In this document: positions 1 through 11,142 of the stretch, piece after piece | Position numbering within the stretch: position 1 is the first letter of the stretch | Layout: every line of letters begins with the position of its first letter | Origin: Paraphoma chrysanthemicola | Taxonomy: Eukaryota; Ascomycota; Dothideomycetes; Pleosporales; Phaeosphaeriaceae | Direction of reading: 5' to 3' | Assembly (NCBI GenBank): GCA_020744225.1 | Contig: JAGMWG010000001.1 | Span: forward strand, 620,001 to 684,000 | DNA: 64,000 nt | Program-made: the position numbers and the translations under genes | Notes under the pieces: generated by a model | The model's database searches: none | What the model saw: only the letters and a program-made list of their open reading frames with translations | What the model was told of the DNA's origin: nothing

Positions 1-814
1 CGTCCACAAGCGCTTTCCCAGATGCGAACAAGCTTTGCCAAGTGCCGAAGTGGGCACTTGACCGCAACATTCCGTAGCGCCCTGAGTGCGTATGTATAAT
101 GGGGTTGCAGCAACATGTGGCCATGAATTCAAAGTGTGGTTCGATGTTCGAATGTTCAAAATGTGGTGTTACGTTACTGCACGGGTTTAGAGCAGTGGTG
201 TGCAGTTGCTTCAGGACATGAGCTTGAAGGAGAAAGCATTGGCTCACTAGCAGAAGAGAGAACTTGTTCAAAAGCCTTGCAGCTTCCCCTGCACAACTGG
301 TAACAGCACTATAGGCGACTTAAAGTGACACATTCAGCCCTCCTGGTTGGCTAGTCGAATCTACATAGCAGGTGCGGGATTTAAAGAGCTGGACTAGCCA
401 CCCTTTCAGCCGCACAACTAGGACGCGTCTTCGAAAATCTGGATCCGTGTGCGGCTTTTAATACTAGCTCTAAACAAAATTTTCGTTGATATTGGTGCGA
501 AACCCATCACTGAGAGTGTTGACATCCTCAAACGTTGCAGAAACAAGCAACTTTACAAGACTTCCTAACTCAACATATCACACTGGTACTGCAGAGTAGC
601 AGTACATACTCTAAAGCTGGCAAACTTCAATCTCTTCAAATCGTCGGTTGACCGAAGCCTGTTTTCGGGCCCAGGTCCACGCCTTACACACCCTCCCTAG
701 AACAGTGAGAAATACTCCTCGAAAGGTCGGACAGGGATAACAGGTCTAATACTGCCCCAGGTTTCAAAAATAGCATTCGAATGATACTCTCTTCTCGTCC
801 ATACGTTACGAACC
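1..814. other. Gene-free 5' flank
   Basis: I see no convincing gene here. The stretch lies upstream of the iron permease gene and probably holds its promoter and 5' leader. The reverse-strand frame at 697-1038 is the antisense of the start of that gene. Confidence 0.5.
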
Positions 815-2350
815 ATGATCAACCGAGTTCTTTCGTGGCTTCGGGCCCCAGGCGCCAGAGCCGAGCTCTCGTATGCTGCCCCGAACCAGCTGGGAACGGA
901 CGGCAATATAGGACATGATGAGTGCAACAAGGCCCAAGCCTTTTCGGATGACACTGGCACCTTTCGAAGCCTGGTTAAACCCCGGCTCCTCGACCGATGG
1001 TTGGATCGAGTTGTGGAGATCTCTGGATCCGAGTACATCTACCTCACGTTTCTAATTGGACTGCTCACATGGGCCTTCCTCGGTATATGCTACGGAGCCT
1101 CCAGCACTTACAAGATTGCCATCTCGGATGCGCAGGCTGTTGTCAATCTAGTCTTTGATGCTTTTCTCATGCGTCAACAGTTCAATCAGCACGACAATTT
1201 GGTCATGGTTGCGGCTTGTCTGAGATCTCGGATCAAGAGTCACAAGCGGATGCTGAACAACCTCATCGCTTCAGGCAATTTCCACAGGATTGATAGCCAA
1301 GAATTCAGGATGCTTCAACAACAGACCGAGTTTGTTGCCCAGCTGCCCGAACCGACCTGGGCCACAAAGCTCTCGAGGTCCGTGTCAGCGTTTCTTGGCC
1401 ACATTCTCACTATCGTTGGGTACTGGGTCTGTATCTTCATCTGGCTTGGTTTTGGTCCGTATTGCGAATGGTCTGTTGAATGGCAGCTGTACATCAACTC
1501 AGTAACTTCTGCACTCATGGTGCTCCTGTTTGCATTTCTGGCAAACGTTCGAGAACGGCACAACCGGTACAGCATTAATTGCTTGAAGGCCATCTGGAAA
1601 GCGGACTCCGCTCTCGAACTTCGGCTACGGAGGCTTACTGGGGATGTGATGGAGAACTGCGCAATTGTAATGCCGCAAAGAAAAAGGGGTAAAGTACAGC
1701 GAGCGATCGACTATTACGCAGACCTCGTTGGAACTCTTGCCGGTGTAGTGGTTCTCATAATCATATTCTTGGTCTGGGCAGCATGTGGGCCCGCGCTACA
1801 CTTTAATTCTAACTGGTGGCTGCTCATTGGCACATATGCTGGCTTGGTCGGGCTCAACGACGGATTCGTTCTCAAAAATGTCTCTCAAAACCTCGGACAG
1901 TATGAGGATGAACAATTCGCTCAAGTCAGCCACGAAGAATCCGAAATCCTCGACGCAATTGGAGCTGGAGTCTTGGAAGACGAAGACCACCCGGGTCATT
2001 CACTATCACATCGTATCTCTCTGACGATGGGTTACTTCTGTTCCCACCGATGGACCGTTGTGCTGGGGGTCATCTTGGTCTTTGGCTTAATCATTGGTGC
2101 TACGGCAATGCGGTGGAGCGAGACTGGGCAGCTCCTTTGCAATATCCCTCCCAGTATCATCGAGAGCTTCTTCACTTTGATTCTTATCACTGGGCATAAT
2201 GTTGGGGAGGCAAGACGACGTGTTGATCTCCTCCAGATCTACAAACGCAGGCTTACGATGATATCCTATCTTGACTGCCATGTCTCGCCTGTCATAAGCG
2301 AGGCGACTGGCGGAGACAAGGAAGTCGCTGAGATTGGAGTGATTGTGTGA
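815..2350 (+). CDS. FET4: Low-affinity iron/transition-metal permease, Fet4 type
   Basis: This intronless gene encodes 511 residues. It resembles fungal low-affinity Fe(2+) permeases (PF04120), plasma-membrane proteins that import ferrous iron and other divalent metals. At least six or seven hydrophobic segments are visible, near residues 76-97, 195-215, 228-245, 303-325, 331-350, 411-433 and 444-462. The first membrane segment is followed by the family-typical ISDAQAVVNLVFDAFLMRQQ region. The hydrophilic stretch between the third and fourth segments contains LRLRRLTGDV, another family feature. Yeast Fet4 has 552 residues, so the length fits. The start at 815 is the first ATG in frame, and the short hydrophilic N-terminus is normal for the family. 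Regulation by iron through GATA-type repressors is known for such genes, but I could not point to a clear site upstream. The family call is firm; the metal preference is inferred. Confidence 0.85.
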   Translation: MINRVLSWLRAPGARAELSYAAPNQLGTDGNIGHDECNKAQAFSDDTGTFRSLVKPRLLDRWLDRVVEISGSEYIYLTFLIGLLTWAFLGICYGASSTYKIAISDAQAVVNLVFDAFLMRQQFNQHDNLVMVAACLRSRIKSHKRMLNNLIASGNFHRIDSQEFRMLQQQTEFVAQLPEPTWATKLSRSVSAFLGHILTIVGYWVCIFIWLGFGPYCEWSVEWQLYINSVTSALMVLLFAFLANVRERHNRYSINCLKAIWKADSALELRLRRLTGDVMENCAIVMPQRKRGKVQRAIDYYADLVGTLAGVVVLIIIFLVWAACGPALHFNSNWWLLIGTYAGLVGLNDGFVLKNVSQNLGQYEDEQFAQVSHEESEILDAIGAGVLEDEDHPGHSLSHRISLTMGYFCSHRWTVVLGVILVFGLIIGATAMRWSETGQLLCNIPPSIIESFFTLILITGHNVGEARRRVDLLQIYKRRLTMISYLDCHVSPVISEATGGDKEVAEIGVIV

Positions 2351-2855
2351 AGATCTATAGTACGGACTTAGCATCCTTGACTGTAACGGCACTCTATAAG
2401 CCACCACGGCGTCACTGGCATCTCCCAACATTTGTCGCTATCATGTTCATTAATCGCCAAGCGCTTCTGGCCGTTTGCAGAAATGAGCTGGGGTTGTGGC
2501 TCAGTTTCGAAACCCGTCATCGCGGAAGCTAGCGTTTCGAAACACAACGCCGACCAATCACGAACCCTGGCTACATCCGGCGTCCTCTCGATTCGAACAC
2601 AGCTGTTATGCGTTTCTACAAGGCGGTTCCTGGCCTCGCGGGAGTGACGGTTGCCTTAGGGTCGAAAATGTGAGTTTGAAACTTTGTGATGCCTTGGGAA
2701 GCGGCATGGTAATGAGCCGTGTATGCGAAGGGTAGTATATGTATTTGTACGCGCTCAGAACTGGCTGTTTCTTCCACACTTCAGTCATTTTCCGACTCAG
2801 TACTTTCGTTTCGAACTTTCATTCTTTACGTTCATTCATTTCACTAGACACAGGC
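2351..2855. other. Intergenic spacer
   Basis: Spacer between the permease and DUF1996 genes. The longest frames are short, start at non-ATG codons and look random. The last part is the promoter and leader of the DUF1996 gene; pyrimidine-rich tracts precede its ATG. Confidence 0.5.
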
Positions 2856-3821
2856 ATGTTTTCTCTTCTTTTACCCGCGAGCATGCTCGCCACCCTTGCC
2901 ACAGCATACACCCAAGTCAACGTGAAAGCCCCCTTCATGAACAAGAACGTCGATTCCATCGTCTTCCCCGGTTCTTACACCAAATCTCATCTCCACTCTT
3001 TCTACGGCTCCGACGCCGTCACCGCATCAACCACCAAGTCTTCCGAACTGCAGACCGGTTGCACCAATGCCGAGAATCCCAACGACCTCAGTGTCTACTG
3101 GGTCCCAACCCTCCTATACACTACCGATGCCGGGAAGACGTATAAACCAGTCCCCCTCACGCGCTTCAGCGCATACTACAACGCTGGCGAAACACCCGCT
3201 GAGATTGCCATCCCACAGGACCTGAAAATGCTCGCTGGGAGTGCAACCGCTACCACCAAGGAGGCCATGATTGCGAATGCGCGGGCCGAATGGTTCTGCG
3301 AAGGCGGCGATAGTGCCGGTCTAGACGCAAATGGGTTCCCGACCAAGACGTGCGCAACACACCTGCAGCAGCTATTGTACTTCCCGCAATGCGTGAACCC
3401 CACAACTCTCGAAACAGATTACAAGAACAAGCCCGGCGGCAAGTGCCCCGCTGGAATGAAGTCCATGGCCCAGCTCCGCTTTTCCATCCGCTACGACCTT
3501 CGCAAAGTCCTCCCCAACGGCTGGTCTGGCACTGCCCCGATCAAGCTGGCGTGCGGACCCGCGTGGTGCAGCCATGGCGACTTCATCAATGGATGGACCC
3601 CGGAGGCTGCGGAAGCTATGATCGCTACGACACAGAGTAAAAGGGACTTTTCGGGTGTAGATGGCAAGCTGGGCAAGTACAATGCTGGATCTACGTGCAA
3701 GTCCGCGGATGCGGAGCCTGACAAGGGCACGAGCGATTATGCAGAGAGTGTGAAGTTGATCGGCAAGAGGAGCTTGAGTGCGTGGGGATGGGTGAGCAGG
3801 AGCCGACTTCAGAAGGCGTGA
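2856..3821 (+). CDS. Secreted DUF1996 family protein
   Basis: Single-exon gene of 321 residues. An in-frame ATG lies at 2739, but 2856 is preferred because it places a hydrophobic signal peptide (about residues 1-17) at the N-terminus, followed by the mature start YTQVNVKAPFMNKN. DUF1996 (PF09362) is a fungal secreted domain. Its hallmark His-rich motif is visible at residues 44-52 (SHLHSFYGS), and conserved features such as YWVPTLL and ACGPAWCSHGDFINGW follow. Several cysteines are spaced in a way that suggests disulfides. Related proteins occur in the wall and secretome of many ascomycetes and may be metal-binding or carbohydrate-associated, but no activity is established. Unlike many family members there is no Ser/Thr-rich tail, WSC or CBM domain after the core; the protein ends soon after it with a basic tail. 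Confidence 0.88.
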   Translation: MFSLLLPASMLATLATAYTQVNVKAPFMNKNVDSIVFPGSYTKSHLHSFYGSDAVTASTTKSSELQTGCTNAENPNDLSVYWVPTLLYTTDAGKTYKPVPLTRFSAYYNAGETPAEIAIPQDLKMLAGSATATTKEAMIANARAEWFCEGGDSAGLDANGFPTKTCATHLQQLLYFPQCVNPTTLETDYKNKPGGKCPAGMKSMAQLRFSIRYDLRKVLPNGWSGTAPIKLACGPAWCSHGDFINGWTPEAAEAMIATTQSKRDFSGVDGKLGKYNAGSTCKSADAEPDKGTSDYAESVKLIGKRSLSAWGWVSRSRLQKA

Positions 3822-4437
3822 AGCGGGCTTCGAGGTTAAAAGGGGTTCTTTGTAAATATTCTTGAGGGTTGCCTCTGGCCTCGTTTGCGCTTTTGAATAT
3901 TCTTCTCTCCAAATATGTCCGGCAGGAGATCCTATTTAAATTTGATAAGTGTTGCTGGCTTTTGGTCTCCGATTTGGGTTCCTAGCATGTTGCACTGAAG
4001 ATGCTAAAGGGAGAAAGCAAGTGCCTGCATTTGATCATACTCTTAAGAAGGCCAATTATTGTTACTTATCGTTGATCGATGGAATTAGTGTCTCCTCCAT
4101 CGAAGCTGAATGTTGCAGTCCCAACATCGGCATTGCACGAACGTCCTGGTCGTCGTAGCGTGGAGGCTTGAGAGTTAACACTTGGTAATTAAGAACATTG
4201 GATCGTCGCTGTATTTTTATTGCCCCATGTGGACGCTTTGAGCGGTGCACATCGAGTGCGGCAGGGATCGGCGATCTGAGGCTTGCTGCGGCTGCGGACG
4301 GCCACGCGACGCGAAAGACGCCTCTCGAACTAAATAATCATGGACGTTCTCTCCGCTTCACACCCCAAACCCCATTGCTTCATCTTTTTCCTAACACAAT
4401 ATCGCATTCTTTCCACGAATCTTTTTGTTCAGACAGT
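3822..4437. other. Intergenic spacer and leader
   Basis: Spacer between two co-oriented genes. The frame of the downstream gene stays open upstream to about 4198, but it has no ATG there, so I treat that part as 5' leader. Confidence 0.45.
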
Positions 4438-5832
4438 ATGAACGAATCTGAAATACTTGTGAATCGCTGGCCAGCCGCATGCCAAGGGACACTCGACTCA
4501 AGTCTCCAGGCTGAAGAACAGAAACCATTCAGATGGTTCGATAACATGGACAACGCTATGTTAAAAGACGCCATACGGCACATATTCTACAACGAAGATC
4601 AATACAAGGCTTTAGGCGAGTTCATGAACAACGGCTCCAACATGGAAGTACCTGAACTTGATAGCAAGGGGCTGGAGCTCGAGTTCCAGTTACAACGCGT
4701 TTCTAGCATGTGTTTAGAGTTCTTGAAGGTGCTGACAGCTGAAAACGATCGAACATCCGAATTGCTCGAGGATGCAAAAGTGGAAACAGCTAGGCAGAAA
4801 CGGTGGTGGGAGGGTGGCAATGCATTTGCCACGCTGATTCAGCCACAAGCGTCCTCTGTATGGCACGAATTAAGATCCATGAACCCTCCGAAGGACGCCA
4901 GCTTTGCAGGCTATATCCTGGATTGCGCCAAAATTATCAACGAGCCAACACTTCCAAACCAACCCTGGGACGAGGACTCGTTCCTTGAACTCCTTGAAGA
5001 AGAGGCTACCCAGGTGTCTGAAATGGAACCTGGTGGCTTTGAGGCTGGATTCAATCTCTGCGTCGACATAAAGTTGCATATTTTGCAAAAGCCCGACACA
5101 ACCGAATACTATGCTGGGCATTCCAAACGCATGGCACATGCAAAACTAGACCGGTTCCTCGCCGAAATGGTTTATCATGATTACGCAGCAAACTCCAAGT
5201 TCAGGGAAAAGCACTTTGTCGATGCCGCAAAGCGATGTAGGTCCACTCGAGAACGCATGAATAGTCAAGAGTGCAAGGCTCTTAACAACCAAGCTTGCGT
5301 CTACAATAGCCTGCTCCCTCTGCTAGATCTGTTACAAAGACGCGCATATGAAGAAATTCGGTTCAAAGTGCTTCACGGATTGAGCTCGAAACTGCCCGTG
5401 GAGCTGGCCTTATTTGTGTTCGAGTATACCCTGGCCGCTGAAGGCATTCCTCTCGATCCCCGAGTCCTCATTGGAGCAAGGCACAGGACAGAAGATACCA
5501 AAGCGCGGAAGAGTAGACTTGCATGTTCACACACAGAGCGCGCTCATGGTCTTGGCTTTACCGAAATGCCTCGAGATCGCTTCCACATCGATACTGGCAC
5601 ACATTCACGCGTTCTTGTACATGGAGACAATTGGATCGAGACAGAATGCGCGTTCAAGCATCATGACGACGAAGGCCGAAGAGAAGAGAATCAGAAATTT
5701 TCGATCCTGCGTCACGCATTTGACTGGGATGGAGCTCCAGAGGAGTTTGACTTCGATAGTGTTGAGCACGGCCCATCATATTCCGAAGTATTTGGTGAAG
5801 AGCCGGAGAGGGAAGAGGAGAATTTTCTTTAG
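4438..5832 (+). CDS. Hypothetical protein, 464 residues
   Basis: I do not recognise this protein. It is an uninterrupted frame starting at the first ATG available; the upstream open part has none. It is acidic and hydrophilic, with no signal peptide or membrane segment, so it is probably nuclear or cytosolic. The middle is rich in helix-forming residues (for example LDRFLAEMVYHDYAAN and RERMNSQECKALNNQ). Around residues 315-340, LSSKLPVELALFVFEYTLAAEG recalls the 'LPxELxxxIxEY' start of fungal F-box-like and 2EXR domains. That is a motif resemblance only. The tail is very acidic (EEPEREEEN). It has balanced codon use and no frame breaks across 1.4 kb, which supports a real gene. No functional claim is made. 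Confidence 0.6.
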   Translation: MNESEILVNRWPAACQGTLDSSLQAEEQKPFRWFDNMDNAMLKDAIRHIFYNEDQYKALGEFMNNGSNMEVPELDSKGLELEFQLQRVSSMCLEFLKVLTAENDRTSELLEDAKVETARQKRWWEGGNAFATLIQPQASSVWHELRSMNPPKDASFAGYILDCAKIINEPTLPNQPWDEDSFLELLEEEATQVSEMEPGGFEAGFNLCVDIKLHILQKPDTTEYYAGHSKRMAHAKLDRFLAEMVYHDYAANSKFREKHFVDAAKRCRSTRERMNSQECKALNNQACVYNSLLPLLDLLQRRAYEEIRFKVLHGLSSKLPVELALFVFEYTLAAEGIPLDPRVLIGARHRTEDTKARKSRLACSHTERAHGLGFTEMPRDRFHIDTGTHSRVLVHGDNWIETECAFKHHDDEGRREENQKFSILRHAFDWDGAPEEFDFDSVEHGPSYSEVFGEEPEREEENFL

Positions 5833-6159
5833 TAACATGAGCAACGCCGAACATCCCGGAGCTCATAGTCAGCATCTGCAAATGTTGGCACTTACATCTG
5901 ATAAGGACCGGCTCTGATTGAACACTATGTTATGCGACGCGACTTAGCAAAATTTGCAGTAAGTACCACCAAGTGATGGCATGGCATCTAATCCCCTTTG
6001 ACGACAAGGCGAGACGGTAGGCGAACAGAAGGCGTTCGTGCGTCAAGATTGGGTCTCAAAATGTCATGTTGTACGAACCGCTCCACGACCCGCATCCATC
6101 TCATCGTTTCAACATATCTGCGTACAACCTCCTGGCAATCTCTTCATCTCATCCAATGA
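5833..6159. other. Convergent intergenic spacer
   Basis: Short stretch between two convergent genes, presumably the two 3' untranslated regions. Nothing else seen. Confidence 0.4.
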
Positions 6160-7905
6160 TCAAACCCCCACCCGGGAAATCTTGAATCCACCAGGTGCCT
6201 TGGTTTGGAAGATGCCCTGAGGATCGTAATTCGCTGCGGCTGCACGAATCTTCGCAACATTAGTCTGTCCATAGCTGCCCAAAGGATCCTTCTCAGGCAT
6301 TAGCGCTCGTACGATTCGGGTTGTCCTGTCTGTACTCACCTGGAAGCTATCGGCATAGTTCATGTACGTCCAAGTCACCGCCCCATCCAAACTCGCGGCA
6401 TATTCCTTCATGGCCTCTGCAGAAGCCCTGAGCTTCTCCCTGGCACGAGTTTCCAGCTCAGGACTCTTGACTGCAATGTCATAGAGAAGCATGACGACAT
6501 TATCTGGTTCTGCGTCAAGACCAAGGACATTTCCGCCTTTCGCGATGCTTTGCTCAGTGAAGCTGGTCGCTATCGACTGGAACATGAGTTGAGTGATGAA
6601 ATCTGGATCAGATGTCTCGGCTTTCCATTCTTCGACAAACTGTTCATGCAGTTCGACAATCTTCTGGTAGATCCGGATGTCGTTCTTGAACGTCAGCGTG
6701 ATCCAGACATCGCTATGCGATCGTCAGCATCAGTATGTAGAAAGTGGAAGCGGAATGACTTGCCGGTATCCTGCTGGCTGCTCGAGCTCATCTGTGAGCG
6801 CCTTGTGAGACGCAACGCGCATGGTTGAAGACAGCTGGTCCGGGATAGCCATGAACTTGTCAAAACCAGCTGGCGCCACGTTGCCCGCGGTGTCCTCGTA
6901 TGCAGCAAGGATCAAGATATCCCCTACTGTGGGTAGATAACTCCAGAAAATGATCGAGGATCCCTCTGGATAGTTATTGACGTTTTCCGTCCATGCATGG
7001 TATGCCTCAATGTGTTGCTGACCGACAGACTTGGGATAGGATACTGTACCGCCCCACAAGTCGCCGGCATCGAAAGCTTGAATGTCAAATTTTGTGACGA
7101 TACCAAAGTTGGCTCCAGAACCTCCCTTGAGAGCTTGGAACAGATCGCTGTTATCCGTAGCGTTTGCATTGATCAATTCACTGTAATACTATCAGCAAAG
7201 CTCACTTGGTGGTCGGCGTGACGAGATGACCTACCCAGTTCCAAGAATAAGCTCAAAGTTGACGACATTGTCGCATGCGAATCCCTTTTGTGCAGTGTAG
7301 AAAGAGTTTCCACCGCCTGTAAGGAAACCGGCAACACCTACAGTACTGGCACGACCGCCAGCTGCAGTGACGCCGTGAGGCTCAAGAGTGGCGTATACTT
7401 GTCCCCACCTCGAGCCCGGCAAGATCGAGGCAACTTTCGTCGTCGGATTGTATGTGGTGGTGTTCATAAGACCGAGGTCTATTGTCACTCCATTATCAAT
7501 GTTGTTCGATCCAGCCCAGGTCGTGTGACCGCCACTTCGAACAGCAAACTGTGTCTCTTTACAGCCCTCATGGGAGACAAGCGTTCTCACAGCCTTGGCG
7601 ACTTCTTCAGTCGAGATCGGCTGCACAATACACTCGGGTGTCAACTGTGCGCTGACCGACCAATACGAAGCTGTCCGGTTCACATATTGCTCATCCGTTG
7701 GATACAGCACGTATGATAGCCCAGCAACCTCCAGAGCTTTGCACTAATCCTGTCGTCAGCCTACTCTTGCGCAATAGTTAAGCAAATCTGCAGATCAACG
7801 TACGCAAGTGCCATTCTGTGCTGCAATGGACAAGGCTTCGAAACCTTGGGCCAGGGTCAGGCCAATGGCCAAGATGCACCCAAGGGAAGGGACGAAGGGC
7901 TTCAT
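6160..7905 (-). CDS. Secreted FAD-linked oxidase (berberine-bridge-enzyme-like)
   Basis: Four exons: 7905-7804, 7743-7235, 7180-6764 and 6712-6160, total 1581 nt, 526 residues. A signal peptide covers about residues 1-20. A PCMH-type FAD domain follows, with SGGHTTWAGSNN around residues 104-115; His107 is the predicted covalent FAD attachment site. The next glycine motif, GGRASTVGVAGFLTGGGN, has no cysteine at the position that makes the second FAD bond in berberine bridge enzymes. Single-bond FAD is therefore predicted. The C-terminus has the BBE signature NYDPQGIF. Such enzymes oxidise sugars, alcohols or phenolics outside the cell using O2, giving H2O2. The third intron has a GC donor (GCAAGT at 6763-6758) and a normal AG acceptor; only this choice restores frame and the conserved DVWITLTFK join. 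The substrate is unknown. Confidence 0.88.
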
Positions 7906-9188
7906 GGTGTTTCAAGGTCTGCAACGTGGACCGCGCAAGGAAGTTCAATGGGTCGAAGTTGCATTTTATTCGACGCATCGGAAGACAGCATCCTCAGCCG
8001 GCCGCGAGTCGAACTAGGGTATGTTTTCGGCGAAGATCGCTTTCTTCAGCACTTTGCCGATCCGAGCTGAAATTTGACACAAGTATATAGTCAGTCTGCG
8101 TTGAATTATGACCATTGATCAGGCTCGAAATATTCATTGGGCTTTACGACCTTCGTGATTTGGACAATTATCTACCTGAACGTGCTTCGCAGCCAAAATA
8201 CTAGTGAGTTTGCAGCGGCATTTGCGAAGCCTATTTCGTCGACAGCCGTTCGGGCCGATGCGACCTGTGGATCGTTGCTCATCGTCATGCGTGGGCGAGT
8301 CATGCTGTCTGCGACTGGCCCACCTTTCCGTCAGCAATGCAGGTTATCGAGTGGATCAGAGAAGTACTTACATTCAAGATACACAAGAACGACTCAAGCA
8401 TATTTCTGCAGAAGCATCATCTACAAGCATCGCAAGCGCATCAATATCGTCGGAAAGGCGAAGCCACAGTACGATGCAATGTCTTTATCGTCCATGTATG
8501 CAATTCATTTTTGGTATAGTGTACCCGCTTTTAGCATGTTGCGCTAGGGTCACCGCTGGTTCCTGAAGCGGGTAACGTTCAGGTACTCGGCAAGTTCCTG
8601 AAACTGCGAGGCCGGTCAACGATGCTTGCAAGGCCAAGCTCGCGTAAAGACGCTATTGGCGTGCAGATCATTGCCCACCTCTTATGCAAATTTGACGATG
8701 AGTTTTTGTTAGAGTTCGGCGTGAAAGGGACATCCGCGTTCGTGGCGGCACTGTCCGCTGTCATGAGTAGCTGCCGTTAGGTTTTTGGACCAAAATCGGA
8801 TTGGTCCAGGTTCTCAATGGAAAACGTGCTGCTTGCCGCGCACGTAACTTCAGTCTCGAGACGAGGCTTCCAGGCCCTCCCCCGTTCCGATCGTCCAAGT
8901 GGTTGTCGCAATGAGGAACTGCTAGGCCACCAGGACCCACTTACCTGACGAAGAAGTCAACATGGCAATCATTCGGATGCAGAATTCCGTTTCCGCTCTT
9001 CAAATTCTACAGACCTCCTGGTACCTGACCCGCCTTGGCTCGGGGGTAACAATAATGGGGTCTGTTACTTGAAGGATTGGGATCGTCCAGATATACATCA
9101 GCGTTCAGGCGACGCGGAACGCTTGAATTTTGCATCCGAATCGCTCAGTTTTTGCGCCTCGTTTTTGGAGTGTATCTTGTGCCTGAAC
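7906..9188. other. Gene-free stretch
   Basis: About 1.3 kb between divergent genes. Overlapping short frames on the plus strand between 8137 and 8566 have no family features and no plausible splicing. It probably contains the two promoters. Confidence 0.45.
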
Positions 9189-10562
9189 ATGGCGAACATC
9201 AACGGCACGATGGTTCTCGTCCCACCACCTCCTGGCTATGTCGTGGACTTTGAAAACCCGCAGCGGCAGCTCGAGACACAGGTATATACTGTAGTCGCAG
9301 TTGAGAATGTGTTGGCATTTGCATTCCTCCTGCAGCGACTGTATACCAGAATCTATCTTATGAGACTCTTTCAAGTCGAAGATGGTAAGATGGCAGAGGC
9401 CAGTACAATTTCTGGAAACTACGCTGACCCAGCCTCAGCTCTCGTCGTCCTGGCCTGGATCCTATCGTCTGCTACTCAAGCCATCTTGCTCGTTGGTTGG
9501 CACGAGGGTGTGATGGGCGTACACGCTTGGGAGATCTCAATAGAAGACTACGGGCTCTACGCACGGCTCATCCTGGCGGCGCCTTTGACGTACGCTATTT
9601 GTACCGGCTGTGCAAAAGCTGCGTTGTGTCTCTTCTATGCCCGGCTCAACCCCAATCAGATCTTCCAAGTTGGTGTATGGTCGACCATGTTTATCATCGT
9701 TGGCGCATATACTGCTATCTTCTTCAGTCTGTTGTTTGCTTGTCGGCCTATTGCCGCGAGCTGGGATCCTTTGCTTTTGCCTACGGCTCAATGCATTAAC
9801 CAAGGAGGCATATACATCGCGACTGCCGTGATCGGTATAACCACGGACGTGTTGCTTATCGCAATACCAGTACCGACCATTTGGGGACTGCAGATGCCCA
9901 TGAAGCAGAAGGTCGGCCTGACCATCATGTTTGCCGTCGGATCCATGTGAGTACAACTTGGCATCCTGAGCTTTCGACATGGAAGTGCCACTGACCTAAG
10001 CAGAACCATAGTCACCTCGATCGTTCGTTTGGTCGTTTTGATACCAGCTTTAACCTCTATGGACCAGCCTTGGGTCATCGGGGTTGGTACTTTGTGGATG
10101 TGCGTAAGGCCTTACCGTTCAACTGACTCCTGGCTAACTTACAGCAATAGCTTCATCGAGGCCAATCTCCTCGTAATATGTGCCTGTCTGCCTACACTTC
10201 GCCGTTTCTTCAAACACGTCGCCCCGCGGTTCATTGGCGAAGATTCCTACGGGCCGTCCGACAAAGAAAGCGGTAGTCGCAAATTTCGCACATGGGGCAG
10301 CATGAGTAGTCGACCTAAGCGACAGTTCGACACGCTGATGAACACAATTGGCGAAGACGACAAAGACATCCCGCTCGAGGATAAGCATGACGGCAAGGAG
10401 CTCGGACGGCATCAGTCCAAAGTCAACGTCACGAAAGTCAAGGCAGACAATGACAGCGAAGAGGCCATCTTGTTTGAAAGAAGCGTCCAAGTGACATACG
10501 AGAATGCGAGTAATCATGGGGAACGCGACCAGGGTCATGCAGGGCGGGCATGGGCTGTGTAG
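9189..10562 (+). CDS. SAT4/PTH11-type seven-helix integral membrane protein (copy 1)
   Basis: Four exons: 9189-9384, 9439-9946, 10004-10099 and 10145-10562, total 1218 nt, 405 residues. The order of hydrophobic segments is that of the fungal rhodopsin-like/PTH11-related family (PF20684). Family landmarks are the second-helix join VEDALVVLAW, CACRP-like LFACRPIAASWDP with CINQGGIYIATAVIGITTDVLL, IWGLQMPMKQKVGL, and the last helix NSFIEANLLVICACLPTLR. The cytosolic tail of about 130 residues is hydrophilic. No CFEM domain precedes the helices. Members are candidate G-protein-coupled receptors for surface or plant cues, and some sit in metabolite clusters; the ligand cannot be read from sequence. 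The ATG at 9189 gives the usual short extracellular N-terminus; the frame is also open upstream but that adds no helix. Confidence 0.85.
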
Positions 10563-11142
10563 TGGTAGTCGTCTTCCTGGGTAAGTATGTTAGACCACGA
10601 AAGGGTTCGAGCATGCCGTATCTCGTCTTTACCCAATGAGTCTCGTTCACAGTACAAAGTTGCTACTATACTGTTACTTCCTGCCATGCTCTCGAGGTTA
10701 GCAGCATGAATTGTTCGGCGAGGACCCAGGTGGAGCTGACACCCATACGTAAACTTCGCATCCAACGCATGTCTTGAATGAGATCGATTGGTTCGGGCAA
10801 GCTCATTATTAGTCTCATCGCATATGCGAAGCTGGCAGCAGCGCAATATCAGCTCCGCATTCTTGGTAAGTTAGCACGTGCTTGGTCGCTGACAAACCAC
10901 ATGCCCCGCATTGCGCAACCGGCCTATCATACCAAAAGTAGGAGGGGTAATTGATGACGTTTGATGCACAGTAATCACGCATGAAATGCTCAAGTTGACG
11001 AGCGAATCTGAGCGATGATATAAATACTTGGTATAATGTCGTGGTAGGAACCCAACCTTGGAACTGTGTGGATCTTGCAATTGACATCGACCGAGCGTCC
11101 AATTCAAGCAATTTCGGCCCAAACACGACTCGGTTGCTCAGT
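10563..11142. other. Intergenic spacer
   Basis: Spacer between two co-oriented genes. Only antisense and random short frames are present. Confidence 0.4.

Noticed and set aside
4198..4437. N-terminal extension of the unknown 464-residue protein
   Set aside because: The frame is open but begins at TTG and contains no ATG before 4438. The text (HGRSLRFTPQTPLLH) reads like untranslated leader.
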